Of a stretch of DNA of 64,000 bases, positions 37,889 through 46,807 are shown piece by piece. The stretch's first letter is position 1, and each line of letters starts with the position of its first letter. The position numbers and the translations under genes are program-made. The notes under the pieces are model-generated. The model saw nothing but the letters and a program-made list of their open reading frames with translations, made no database searches and was not told the origin of the DNA. The DNA comes from Kistimonas sp964291505. GTDB taxonomy: Bacteria; Pseudomonadota; Gammaproteobacteria; Pseudomonadales; Endozoicomonadaceae. Location of the stretch: positions 248,001 through 312,000 of the forward strand of contig OZ220199.1 in NCBI GenBank assembly GCA_964291505.2, in the 5' to 3' direction.

Positions 37889-40800
37889 ATGAGCAGGAAA
37901 TATACAGTTTCTATCCCACAGACAGCACCATCAGTCACACCGACGACGGTAACCTCAACCACATCGGGTGACCATCAATCTCTGCCGATACTATCAACCG
38001 GCCACACCGTACAAACATCAACTGTCAGTGAAACTGCCACATCTCTTACGCAAAGCACATCCTCATATCTAACGCCGTCGCAGAGTATGGCGGCTGCCAG
38101 GCCATTATCCGGCACATCAGTGGCAACGGCGTCGCAAGCACGTCAATCGCCAACTGTCGATCTGACTTCGGCAACAGGAACCACACGTATTGTCACCTGT
38201 AGTAGTAAGACATCACCTGCCCCTAGCATACAGACCACGCGTTCAGCATCAGGGCAGAGTACATCATCACCGGAGGATGTGTTTGCAATATTATCGTTTG
38301 AGGCTGAAACTGACGCTTTGATCTGGTCGCTTTCCGGCGAGAATAGTAATGATGCTTGCAGACAGACTATTGCGAGCAGTTCAGGGTTATATACGCCGCC
38401 ACCTCAAGCTTCGCCCGCTTTGGCATTGTTGCCCCATAGCAGCCAGACCGTTTTGCCTCTTTCAAGCCCCGAAGAGCAAGACTCACCCTTAGCTGCTTTA
38501 TCGAACCTATTAGATAATGTCATCGAGGTATCTGAAACCAGTAGCTCGTCAGCAGAACAATCATCAACGGTCACTCAGACCGTTGACATCGATACTGACA
38601 TTGACAGCGTAACCCGCAATACCCAGGGTGCGCTCCACCAGGCGCTCCCAGTTAACAGCTCCGCATTGAGGCAAAGCGTTTCTCCACCAGAAGATGAATT
38701 TCCAGCATTATCGCTTGAGGTTGAAATTGAGACTGAGCATTCGACCAAACCGCTTCCCGACGAGAATAGCAATGATGCGCGTAGAGAAACCACTGCGATG
38801 TCATCAGGACTATATACACGACCACCTCAAGCTTCACCGACTATGGAATCATTAATCCGGATTAGTCGGGCAGTTTCGCCTCTTGCGAGTTCCACAAACC
38901 AAGGCTCACCACTAGCGGCTTTATCGTCCGTATCAGGTGCCATTCCGCGATTGACATCCACTAGTAATAGTTCGCAAGCAGAGCAATCCTCAATAACTGA
39001 TCAAACAGTGGACATTCAAGAGACTCGCGCCCGAGTGCATTCAGAACGTGACAAAATGTGGGTACAAGTCAATGAAGAATCTTCGCCAGCACTGAGCTTG
39101 ATGGGTTCTTCTTCTGAAAATTCGTCAGAATCATTGCCTACCGGTGGTGCTATTGGCATAAGTTTGGAGGATTCGTTGGCTAGTGATTTGTTTGGGGCTA
39201 TCAACGAGCCCGGACACGTTGATATGCCTGCCGAGTCTTTCGCTATGGGAGGTCAGGATGATGTCCCGCATACCGAGCGACACGCTTCACCCTCCTTATC
39301 ACCTTCTGCCACCAGTGACGATCATAATCAGGCGTCCCCCCCGGAGACCGTCACACAGCCCTCACCCCCATGTGAAGATCCTGCCGATAAAACCAGCGCA
39401 AGATCCGCCGACGCATCACCGCCTTCGCTCAGGCAGGACAGGGATAGTGAATCACCGATTCAGTGGCCAACGTATGTCAAAGGTACAACACCACCTGCCC
39501 CCTCGACCACTGTGCCGACAACCCATGAAACCAGTGCAAGATCTGCTGACGCGTCACCGCCTTCGCTCAGGCAGGATAGGGATAGCGAATCACCGATTCA
39601 GTTTCCAGGTTATGCCAAAGGTCTAACGCCGACAGAATCCTCAACCACTGTGCCAACAACCCATGAAACCCGAGATGCGTCAATTAGCTTAACCGAGGAG
39701 CAGTCTGCGTCCCAGCCACTATCAGACACCATTGATATTTCAGAGTCAGACACAGGGCGACAGGATATTGTAGCCTTAGCCATGAAGGCGGCGGAAATAA
39801 GACCTTCTCCTGATAGAACATCACATGATCAATCAATGACTCCGGCTCATGCAAAAACGCAGACAGTTCCTACAACAAAAAAGCGATCATCAAAGCGTGA
39901 CACTATCAAAAAGAAACAACGATTTGGTTTTCCATGCAAAATATGCACGGTGATTTTTACAAGCTTCGATACGCTTGAATTACACTATAAAATTAAACAT
40001 GCAAGTTATAATCGTTTCCTGTGTGAAATCTGTGGCAAAAGCTTTAAACAGTCATCAACTTTAAGAGTGCATTTGAAAACCCACAGTGAGGAGAGAGCCT
40101 TCAAGTGTAATATCTGTGACAAAGGCTTTACATTGAAAAGATATTTAAAAGAGCATAAGAAAACCCACAGTGAGGAGAGAGCCTTCAAGTGTAATTTCTG
40201 TGGCAAAGGCTTTAAATGGCGATCAACTTTAATATCTCATTTGACAACCCACAGTGAGGAGAGAGCCTTCAAGTGTAAGATCTGTGACAAAGGCTTTACA
40301 TTGAAAAGATATTTAAAAGAGCATAAGAAAACCCACAGTGAGGAGAGAGCCTTCAAGTGTAATTTCTGTGGCAAAGGCTTTAAATGGCGATCAACTTTAA
40401 TATCTCATTTGACAACCCACAGTGAGGAGAGAGCCTTCAAGTGTAAGATCTGTGGCAAAGGCTTTACATTGAAAAGATATTTAAAAGAGCATAAGAAAAC
40501 CCACAGTGAGGAGAGAGCCTTCAAGTGTAATTTCTGTGACAAAGGCTTTAAACAGCCATCAGATTTAAAATCTCATTTGAAAACCCACAGTGAGGAGAGA
40601 GCCTTCAAGTGTAATTTCTGTGACAAAGGCTTTAAACAGCCATCAGATTTAAAATCTCATTTGAAAACCCACAGTCAGGAGAGAGCCTTCAAGTGTGACA
40701 TCTGCAGCAAAGTTTTTAGATATGAGAACAGTTTAAAAAGACATATGAAAACCCACAGTGAGGAGAGAGCCTTCACGTGTCATATCTGTGGCAAAGGCTT

Positions 40801-41347
40801 TAAATGGCGATCAAATTTAAAAGATCATTTGAAAATCCACAGTGAGGAGAGAGCCTTCAAGTGTAAGCTCTGTGACAAAGCTTTTAATCTTAATCAACAT
40901 TTAAAAAACCATATGAAAACGCACCAAAATCAGAGAACCTTCAAATGTGTTTTTTGCGGCAAAGCTTTTAACTTCAAAGGGATCTTAGATCAACACATGG
41001 CAATCCACAATGAGGGGTCCCCCTTTAATTGTGACATCTGCAACATGGCGTTTAAAACCAAATCAAGGTTAACACATCATATGAAAACCCAAAAACATAA
41101 AGCTTTATTTCATCAGTACGCAACGCCAGTGTCAGCGAGTCAAGCTACAGTGACGACTACACAAGCACAATCGACTGCATCATCAGATCGCCAACTGATG
41201 CCAAACCCGGCGCTTGTGGTATCTGATCAATCTAATAGATTGCTTCCAGCAATCGAAGAGCCAGGCAATGATGCACCGGATGATATTTATGTAGATGCCT
41301 CAAATCTGATTATACCCCTGTCACCACCACGGCAAGATACCCCTTAA
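37889..41347 (+). CDS. C2H2 zinc-finger repeat protein F (13-14 fingers, shortened tail)
   Basis: A 1152-residue paralogue whose first 300 residues are nearly identical to gene E. It has two of the 46-residue repeats, the same basic patch (KKRSSKRDTIKKKQR), then thirteen standard fingers and a fourteenth with a wider His spacing (39929 to about 41107). Pairs of fingers alternate (TLKRYLKEH and WRSTLISH), showing block duplication. The stop at 41345-41347 replaces a serine codon of the paralogues (TCA to TAA), so the last eight or nine residues of the conserved tail are lost; the lost codons remain readable downstream. Confidence 0.87.
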   Translation: MSRKYTVSIPQTAPSVTPTTVTSTTSGDHQSLPILSTGHTVQTSTVSETATSLTQSTSSYLTPSQSMAAARPLSGTSVATASQARQSPTVDLTSATGTTRIVTCSSKTSPAPSIQTTRSASGQSTSSPEDVFAILSFEAETDALIWSLSGENSNDACRQTIASSSGLYTPPPQASPALALLPHSSQTVLPLSSPEEQDSPLAALSNLLDNVIEVSETSSSSAEQSSTVTQTVDIDTDIDSVTRNTQGALHQALPVNSSALRQSVSPPEDEFPALSLEVEIETEHSTKPLPDENSNDARRETTAMSSGLYTRPPQASPTMESLIRISRAVSPLASSTNQGSPLAALSSVSGAIPRLTSTSNSSQAEQSSITDQTVDIQETRARVHSERDKMWVQVNEESSPALSLMGSSSENSSESLPTGGAIGISLEDSLASDLFGAINEPGHVDMPAESFAMGGQDDVPHTERHASPSLSPSATSDDHNQASPPETVTQPSPPCEDPADKTSARSADASPPSLRQDRDSESPIQWPTYVKGTTPPAPSTTVPTTHETSARSADASPPSLRQDRDSESPIQFPGYAKGLTPTESSTTVPTTHETRDASISLTEEQSASQPLSDTIDISESDTGRQDIVALAMKAAEIRPSPDRTSHDQSMTPAHAKTQTVPTTKKRSSKRDTIKKKQRFGFPCKICTVIFTSFDTLELHYKIKHASYNRFLCEICGKSFKQSSTLRVHLKTHSEERAFKCNICDKGFTLKRYLKEHKKTHSEERAFKCNFCGKGFKWRSTLISHLTTHSEERAFKCKICDKGFTLKRYLKEHKKTHSEERAFKCNFCGKGFKWRSTLISHLTTHSEERAFKCKICGKGFTLKRYLKEHKKTHSEERAFKCNFCDKGFKQPSDLKSHLKTHSEERAFKCNFCDKGFKQPSDLKSHLKTHSQERAFKCDICSKVFRYENSLKRHMKTHSEERAFTCHICGKGFKWRSNLKDHLKIHSEERAFKCKLCDKAFNLNQHLKNHMKTHQNQRTFKCVFCGKAFNFKGILDQHMAIHNEGSPFNCDICNMAFKTKSRLTHHMKTQKHKALFHQYATPVSASQATVTTTQAQSTASSDRQLMPNPALVVSDQSNRLLPAIEEPGNDAPDDIYVDASNLIIPLSPPRQDTP

Positions 41348-41371
41348 CCGCCAACGCATGAAGCTGCAAAA

Positions 41372-41540
41372 ACAGAATGACATTACCAGACCGTGAAGAT
41401 CGCAATCTATCGCATAGACAGAGTGATTGATAATAATGGCAGGATTGCCTGGTGGTGATTCTGCACGGAATGTTACGTCCGTAGTGTCATGATATGGAAG
41501 GGTGCCGTTCATTCGTCTAATTTTTTGATCATTCTCTTAA
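41372..41540 (+). repeat. Decayed class II leader without a gene
   Basis: After gene F the sequence still resembles a class II leader (ATTGATAATAATGGCAGGAT, GGAATGTTACGTCCGTAGTG), but it is diverged and no zinc-finger gene follows. It is probably the remnant of a lost seventh unit. The bases from 41541 to the trpE end hold no gene. Confidence 0.65.
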
Positions 41541-41654
41541 TCGGTCTGATTCACGTCCCTATCGCGGTTAATTGAATAATTGAGCAACTGACAAATACCA
41601 GCCCGCAACAAATAGCCTTTCCGGCGACAGTGATGCCGTCGCCGGAAACAGCGA

Positions 41655-43133
41655 TTAATTATCCAGACCTCGCCGAACCATATCGACAGCCCGGAAAATC
41701 GCCCGTCCTTTATTCATGGTTTCCTGCCATTCCAGCTCAGGTTGGGAATCGGCCACCACCCCTGCACCGGCCTGGATGTGGAGCTGGTTATCCTTGATAA
41801 CGGCTGTGCGAATCGCAATGGCGGTATCCATATTACCGTTCCACCCCAGGTAACCCACGGCACCACCATAGACACCACGCTTTACCGGCTCTAGCTCGTC
41901 AATAATCTCCATGGCCCGCACCTTTGGCGCACCACTCAAGGTACCGGCCGGCAGGGTCGCACGCAGAACATCCATGGCACCCAGTCCATCCTGGATCTGC
42001 CCGGTCACATTGGAGACAATATGCATGACATGGGAATAACGCTCGATGGTCATCTTGTCAGTCAGCTCAACCGTACCGGTTTTCGCCACCTGTCCTACAT
42101 CGTTGCGACCTAAATCAATCAGCATCAGGTGTTCAGCGATCTCTTTGGGATCATTCAGCAAATCCTGCTCCAGCAGCAGATCTTTTTCTTCTGTCGCTCC
42201 TCGCTTGCGGGTTCCGGCGATGGGGCGCACAGTGACTTCACCGTCTTCGAGGCGCGCCAGGATTTCCGGTGAAGAACCCACCACATAGAAATCGCCCAAA
42301 TTCAGGTAATACATGTACGGCGACGGATTCAGGCAACGCAGCGCCCGGTAAAGGTCGAGCGGATTTTCACTGAATGGAATCGACATCCGCTGGGAGAGCA
42401 CCACCTGCATGGTATCGCCCGCCAGAATGTAATCCCGGATGGTTTCTACGCCGGCCTTGAACGGCTGCTCACCAAAGGACGAAATAAACGCCTGTTCAGA
42501 TACCGCTTCTCCCTGACCGGAAGCTGGCAGGAATACGGGTGTATTCCTGAACGATTCAAGGAAACAATCAATCCGCAGGTTCGCTTTTTCCAGCGCACCA
42601 TGCTGAGAAGGATCAACATGGGTGATGAACTGTACCTTGCCACTGAGATTATCGAAAACCACCAGGTCATCCGACAGCATCAGCAGAATATCCGGCGTTC
42701 CTATGACATCTTCAGGCTGACTCTTTGCCAGCTTGGGCTCGATATAACGCACGGTGTCATAACCGAAATAGCCGACCAGCCCGCCATGAAAACGGGGCAG
42801 AGATTCCAGTTCTGGCACCCTATAACGGCCAAGAAAGTGCTCCACCTCTTCCAATGGATCACGACAGGAGCGCTGCTCAACGACCGTACCATCGGTTTCA
42901 ATGACCAGATCATGCCCGGTCACCTTAAATACCGTCTGACACCCCAGACCGATAATAGAATAACGCCCCCACTTCTCGCCGCCCTGGACAGACTCCAGCA
43001 GGTAAGTATAAGGCTGATTCGCCAGTTTCAGGTAGGTAGATAACGGGGTATCGCAGTCTGCCAGCACTTCGCGGGTCACGGGAATGCGGTTATAACCTTC
43101 AGTAGCCAGCTGCTCAAATTCCACAGGCGTCAT
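41655..43133 (-). CDS. trpE: Anthranilate synthase component I
   Basis: TrpE converts chorismate to anthranilate with ammonia from TrpG. The 492-residue protein has the LLES motif near the N-terminus that binds feedback tryptophan, and the chorismate-binding C-terminal half (RPIAGTRKRG, LIDLGRNDVG, GTLSGAPKVRAMEII). AAGGA lies 9 bases before the ATG. No leader peptide with tandem Trp codons was seen upstream. The gene is separated from trpGDC by the 30-kb accessory block and from gph by two RING-protein genes. Confidence 0.97.
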   Translation of the reverse strand: MTPVEFEQLATEGYNRIPVTREVLADCDTPLSTYLKLANQPYTYLLESVQGGEKWGRYSIIGLGCQTVFKVTGHDLVIETDGTVVEQRSCRDPLEEVEHFLGRYRVPELESLPRFHGGLVGYFGYDTVRYIEPKLAKSQPEDVIGTPDILLMLSDDLVVFDNLSGKVQFITHVDPSQHGALEKANLRIDCFLESFRNTPVFLPASGQGEAVSEQAFISSFGEQPFKAGVETIRDYILAGDTMQVVLSQRMSIPFSENPLDLYRALRCLNPSPYMYYLNLGDFYVVGSSPEILARLEDGEVTVRPIAGTRKRGATEEKDLLLEQDLLNDPKEIAEHLMLIDLGRNDVGQVAKTGTVELTDKMTIERYSHVMHIVSNVTGQIQDGLGAMDVLRATLPAGTLSGAPKVRAMEIIDELEPVKRGVYGGAVGYLGWNGNMDTAIAIRTAVIKDNQLHIQAGAGVVADSQPELEWQETMNKGRAIFRAVDMVRRGLDN

Positions 43134-43500
43134 GGGAAAGTATCCTTGATAGCAATAAAAACGGAAAAGTGACTTAACGGATTTTCAACGCCAGCGGCAC
43201 CATCGGCCGGTTGCCGAGGTGACAGAGTGAAACAGGCAGGTAAAGGAGACGTAAGTCACAGCGTACTCCGCTTCGTTCTGGTGTTATTGAGCGTAGGCAA
43301 TGAGCGTATATAAGGCTTCGCACAAGATCAACTGAATTTCTTGAACTCGTCTGCTACTAAAGCGTCAAGTCCATCGATCGCTTTTGCACAAATAACACCC
43401 GTGATTATGATCAATGACACGCTTAGCAGAATACCTGCTAGCGGTAACGCATGAACAAGCGTCATCTCAATACATAGAGATCCGATCAAATCAGCACTGT
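43134..43500. other. trpE upstream region
   Basis: These 367 bases between the RING-like gene and trpE contain no gene that I can support. They should hold a trpE promoter if trpE is not cotranscribed with the upstream genes. No clear attenuator hairpin with a T run was found. Confidence 0.4.
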
Positions 43501-44124
43501 TCAATCGTTATTGGCACGATTATCTCTAGCCTCTTGCTCCATGCCTTTTATAGCCGAACCGCAAAAACTGTAAAAAGTCAGTAGCGATGATGCCAATAAC
43601 ACGACCACTAACGGCACATCAGGATCTACAGTTTGAACCCCAAGCAATGACAGTTGAACAAGACAAGCAAAACCCGCCAGCAGAACTGAATGTCTCATCA
43701 CCTCAGAACACTGCCCTCTCTCCAGGGCAACACCTGCAAAAAAACCTGACCACTGGCATAAAACAACATAGCCAAGTAATCCGGCAAAACGCTCATCCAC
43801 ATATTGATACGATAATGCACATAACGCGGAATGAAATACCGCAACCCCTAAAATTTCAGGTCGTAACAACATGTCTTCGACAGCTTCCCAAGCCATCACC
43901 CTACGCTCATTCAGCATGTGATGTAATTGCTCTTCTACGTTATTCATATCGGCTTCGTTTAGACGCCGGCAACAATTAAGCGCTGTGCAGACTCTTTTAA
44001 GACCTACAAAACAAGCACGATCGAATCTATGACCACAACTTATTTTATAGGAAACCCCATTCTTCGTTTTTCGACATGAATCACAAGTAAAACTTTGAAC
44101 CCCTGAAATATAACTAGTATTCAT
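43501..44124 (-). CDS. Membrane protein with degenerate RING-like finger
   Basis: A 207-residue protein from the ATG at 44124, chosen over a start at 44190 because GAGAGG lies just before it. The N-terminus has C14-x2-C17, C30-x-H32, then Asp35 where a RING-H2 has its fifth ligand, C38, and a final Cys cluster (46, 51, 52) in place of C-x2-C. Hydrophobic helices follow. It is a paralogue of the neighbouring RING-H2 protein: both share a SGFF-containing helix followed by a QC motif. With an altered ligand set it may have lost ubiquitin-ligase function, if it ever had one. Confidence 0.65.
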   Translation of the reverse strand: MNTSYISGVQSFTCDSCRKTKNGVSYKISCGHRFDRACFVGLKRVCTALNCCRRLNEADMNNVEEQLHHMLNERRVMAWEAVEDMLLRPEILGVAVFHSALCALSYQYVDERFAGLLGYVVLCQWSGFFAGVALERGQCSEVMRHSVLLAGFACLVQLSLLGVQTVDPDVPLVVVLLASSLLTFYSFCGSAIKGMEQEARDNRANND

Positions 44125-44222
44125 AACGCCTCTCTCATATAAAATCATAAGATACCTCTTAAAAACAAAGAGTTTATAAAAGACCGCCAAAAAATAATCA
44201 CAAAAACCAATTAAAAAAATAA

Positions 44223-44855
44223 TCAGCGATACAGCATTAGTATTTTTTTATCTGCAAGATCATAGCCTGTGGCTAGAGCTATCATAAAAAGCAACGGCAT
44301 GGCGAGGATCGTATAACTCGACATACTGCCTTCAAAAACGGAAAATAGCGGTTTCAACAACACTATTCCAAGTAGAAAGCCTGCAGAGAAAAAGAGTACC
44401 TTTCCACATTGCGCCCCACGAAAACCTGCACCTGAAAAAAAACCAGACAAAATATAAATACTTGCCCGACCAACAAATGACGAAGCCAATTCTATCTGAC
44501 TAGCACTCAAAGTGGATCTCGTTTGCTGTGCGAGTGATAAATTCGAAGAATTAAATAACCACAACATCGTTAACCCCACCTGCATAAAAAGATTTTCCTT
44601 GCTAATAAACACACGTTTTACAGCCTCCAGCCCCCAAATAACGCGTTGTTTTATATTGACAATTTGGTGATACTCTTTCTCCGATAGAGATTTAAAGCAA
44701 GTCGGACAACGCCTGCTTTTTACTAGCCATGGTACCAAGCACGCCCGGTGAAAAACATGATCACATGGGAGCTTACATGTCACATCATCAGGAACACATT
44801 CATTCCTGCAAATGTAACAATCCTTTATTTGCTGACGGGAGGGGAACGCAAGCAT
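44223..44855 (-). CDS. RING-H2 finger membrane protein, putative E3 ubiquitin ligase
   Basis: A 210-residue protein with a complete RING-H2 (C3H2C3) pattern at residues 13-53: C13, C16, C31, H33, H36, C39, C50, C53. The hydrophobic residue at 15 and the Trp at 43 (VPWL) are at the positions that contact E2 enzymes in eukaryotic RING ligases. Three or four hydrophobic helices follow from about residue 88. Bacteria lack ubiquitin, so the natural reading is a protein that acts on a host, but no secretion signal is evident. It lies upstream of its paralogue and between gph and trpE. Confidence 0.8.
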   Translation of the reverse strand: MLAFPSRQQIKDCYICRNECVPDDVTCKLPCDHVFHRACLVPWLVKSRRCPTCFKSLSEKEYHQIVNIKQRVIWGLEAVKRVFISKENLFMQVGLTMLWLFNSSNLSLAQQTRSTLSASQIELASSFVGRASIYILSGFFSGAGFRGAQCGKVLFFSAGFLLGIVLLKPLFSVFEGSMSSYTILAMPLLFMIALATGYDLADKKILMLYR

Positions 44856-45048
44856 TACACCTATTCATCCTGATATAACTTTTACCCTCGCAGTATCCAA
44901 ACCCCAATAAACATATCACTAACTTCCTAGTCATCAAGATGCATAATCATACAGAGTCAGGCTTATAGTTATAAAAACGACACAGAACAGCCTAATCTGG
45001 AGAGTGAATATGCTCAGATCAGACTGCCCCTTCATTTTATAGACCTAT

Positions 45049-45735
45049 TTAAATCAACACCGACAGATCACTAACAACCCAGTCAGGCTCTGCCGTTTCG
45101 ATCGGCTGACCATGATTGTACCCATAAGGCAACCCTATCACGCGAATGCCTGCTGCTTTCGCCGCAATCACATCGCTTTTGGAGTCACCCACCATCAACG
45201 CCTTGTCAGCGCTGACATTGCACTGTTCAACCACATGCAACAACGGTAGCGGATGCGGTTTTTTCTCCGGCAAGGTATCACCACCGATCACCTGTGAGAA
45301 GAACTGGGTTAACCCTTTTTCTTCCAGCAACTGGGCAGTGAAATTACCGGATTTATTGGTGACTACCGCTTGCTTCACACCCTGCGCCTGCATAGCGGTC
45401 AGGAACTCAACCACGCCGGGATAAACGTCACTGAATTTGCCGCAGATGGCACTGTAGGCTTCACGGAAGAACGCGTAACCCTTTTCGAACAATGCCTCAT
45501 CGACACGACCCGGCTGGTCACCGTCCATATCATCTGCCAGTGCCCGCTTGACCATCACCGGCACACCGTTGCCTACCCACAACCGGACTTTTTCCTCGCC
45601 CGCTGCCGGCATACCCAGCTGTGTCAGCATCTGATCGATCGACCAGGCCAGATCCGGCACACTGTCGACCAGTGTGCCGTCCAGATCATACATGATGACA
45701 GCAGGCAGACGCCCAAATAGTTCCAGCAGTTTCAT
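45049..45735 (-). CDS. gph: Phosphoglycolate phosphatase
   Basis: A HAD-superfamily phosphatase of 228 residues that removes 2-phosphoglycolate. The nucleophile motif DLDGT is at 17-21. The Thr/Ser of motif II (VVTNKS), the Lys of motif III (KKPHPLPL) and the GDSKSD of motif IV are all present. It lies downstream of rpe, as in the conserved rpe-gph-trpE order of Pseudomonas, where its role is clearing DNA-repair phosphoglycolate. Confidence 0.94.
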   Translation of the reverse strand: MKLLELFGRLPAVIMYDLDGTLVDSVPDLAWSIDQMLTQLGMPAAGEEKVRLWVGNGVPVMVKRALADDMDGDQPGRVDEALFEKGYAFFREAYSAICGKFSDVYPGVVEFLTAMQAQGVKQAVVTNKSGNFTAQLLEEKGLTQFFSQVIGGDTLPEKKPHPLPLLHVVEQCNVSADKALMVGDSKSDVIAAKAAGIRVIGLPYGYNHGQPIETAEPDWVVSDLSVLI

Positions 45736-45847
45736 GGGTATTCCTTACAGCAGGGGAAAAAGAGTCACGAATCATGGAAGCTGGTTACCATTAAGCAACC
45801 AGCCATACCTCAATAGTGCAATACAGTGTATCGAGTGAAGCGATTAA

Positions 45848-46522
45848 TTAACCGGCAACCGCAGCCAGCTCATTGCGCATCTGGGTGATAACAGCCTGGT
45901 AATCATCCTTTCCGAAAATGGCAGAACCAGCCACGAAGGTATCCGCGCCCGCCTCGGCAATCTCGCGGATATTCTGCACACCCACACCGCCGTCGACTTC
46001 CAGGCGGATATCCAGGCCGCTGTCATCAATCAACTTGCGAACATGGCGCAGTTTATCCAGCGTAGAAGGAATGAATTTCTGACCGCCAAAACCGGGATTC
46101 ACAGACATCAGCAGAATCATGTCCAGCCGATCCATCACATATTCCAGGCAATCCGGCGTTGTCGCAGGATTCAATACCAGCCCCGCCTTGCATCCACCGT
46201 CACGGATCATCTGCAGACTGCGATCCACATGCTCACTGGCTTCAGGATGGAACGTAATGTAAGTGGCACCAGCCTCAATAAAATCGCCAATGATACGATC
46301 CACCGGTTTGACCATCAGGTGCACATCAATCGGTGCTGTAATACCAAATTTACGCAGCGCCTGACACACCATCGGCCCGATGGTCAGGTTGGGAACGTAA
46401 TGGTTGTCCATAACATCGAAATGGACGATATCCGCACCGGCATCCAGAACAGCCTGGACGTCTTCACCAAGGCGGGCAAAGTCAGCAGACAGAATACTGG
46501 GGGCAATGGCGAAAGGTTTCAT
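45848..46522 (-). CDS. rpe: Ribulose-phosphate 3-epimerase
   Basis: This enzyme interconverts ribulose 5-phosphate and xylulose 5-phosphate in the pentose phosphate pathway. The 224-residue TIM barrel has the standard N-terminus (IAPSILSADFARLGED), metal-site residues (VHFDVMDNHYVPN) and MSVNPGFGGQ. The longest frame starts at 46561, but the ATG at 46522, with GGAG 7-8 bases upstream and the family-standard beginning, is chosen. It is first in rpe-gph. Confidence 0.95.
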   Translation of the reverse strand: MKPFAIAPSILSADFARLGEDVQAVLDAGADIVHFDVMDNHYVPNLTIGPMVCQALRKFGITAPIDVHLMVKPVDRIIGDFIEAGATYITFHPEASEHVDRSLQMIRDGGCKAGLVLNPATTPDCLEYVMDRLDMILLMSVNPGFGGQKFIPSTLDKLRHVRKLIDDSGLDIRLEVDGGVGVQNIREIAEAGADTFVAGSAIFGKDDYQAVITQMRNELAAVAG

Positions 46523-46807
46523 TGAGACTCCGCAGGTGTGTGATTCCGGAAATCCGGCCATTCTACTGTATTCACCCGCCGGGTTTCTAATGCCAGTACG
46601 TCATCATTTTCACTACTGAATAAACCATCACACCCCTTATTGCCGCCAACCATCCTCAATATCTAACCCCCTGTCAGTATTGCTGACAGATTCTGAACCT
46701 GATGGTTCATCACGGAGTCCAATCACTGATACCTGTTTTCCCGTCACCCAAAAGACGGACTACCTGTATCCCCAAAAATCTTATATCCACAGCGATTGGA
46801 GAAATCG

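Noticed and set aside
22473..41347. Zinc-finger genes as eukaryotic contamination or a misassembly.
   Set aside because: The genes lack introns, share short bacterial-style spacers, and lie in continuous sequence between trpG and trpE. This cannot be fully excluded without reads.
22473..41347. Assignment of the fingers to the bacterial Ros/MucR family.
   Set aside because: Ros/MucR proteins carry one finger with a shorter spacer between the Cys and His pairs. These have tandem fingers with twelve residues in between.
43134..43330. A trp leader peptide and attenuator before trpE.
   Set aside because: No short frame with tandem Trp codons and no hairpin plus T run was found.
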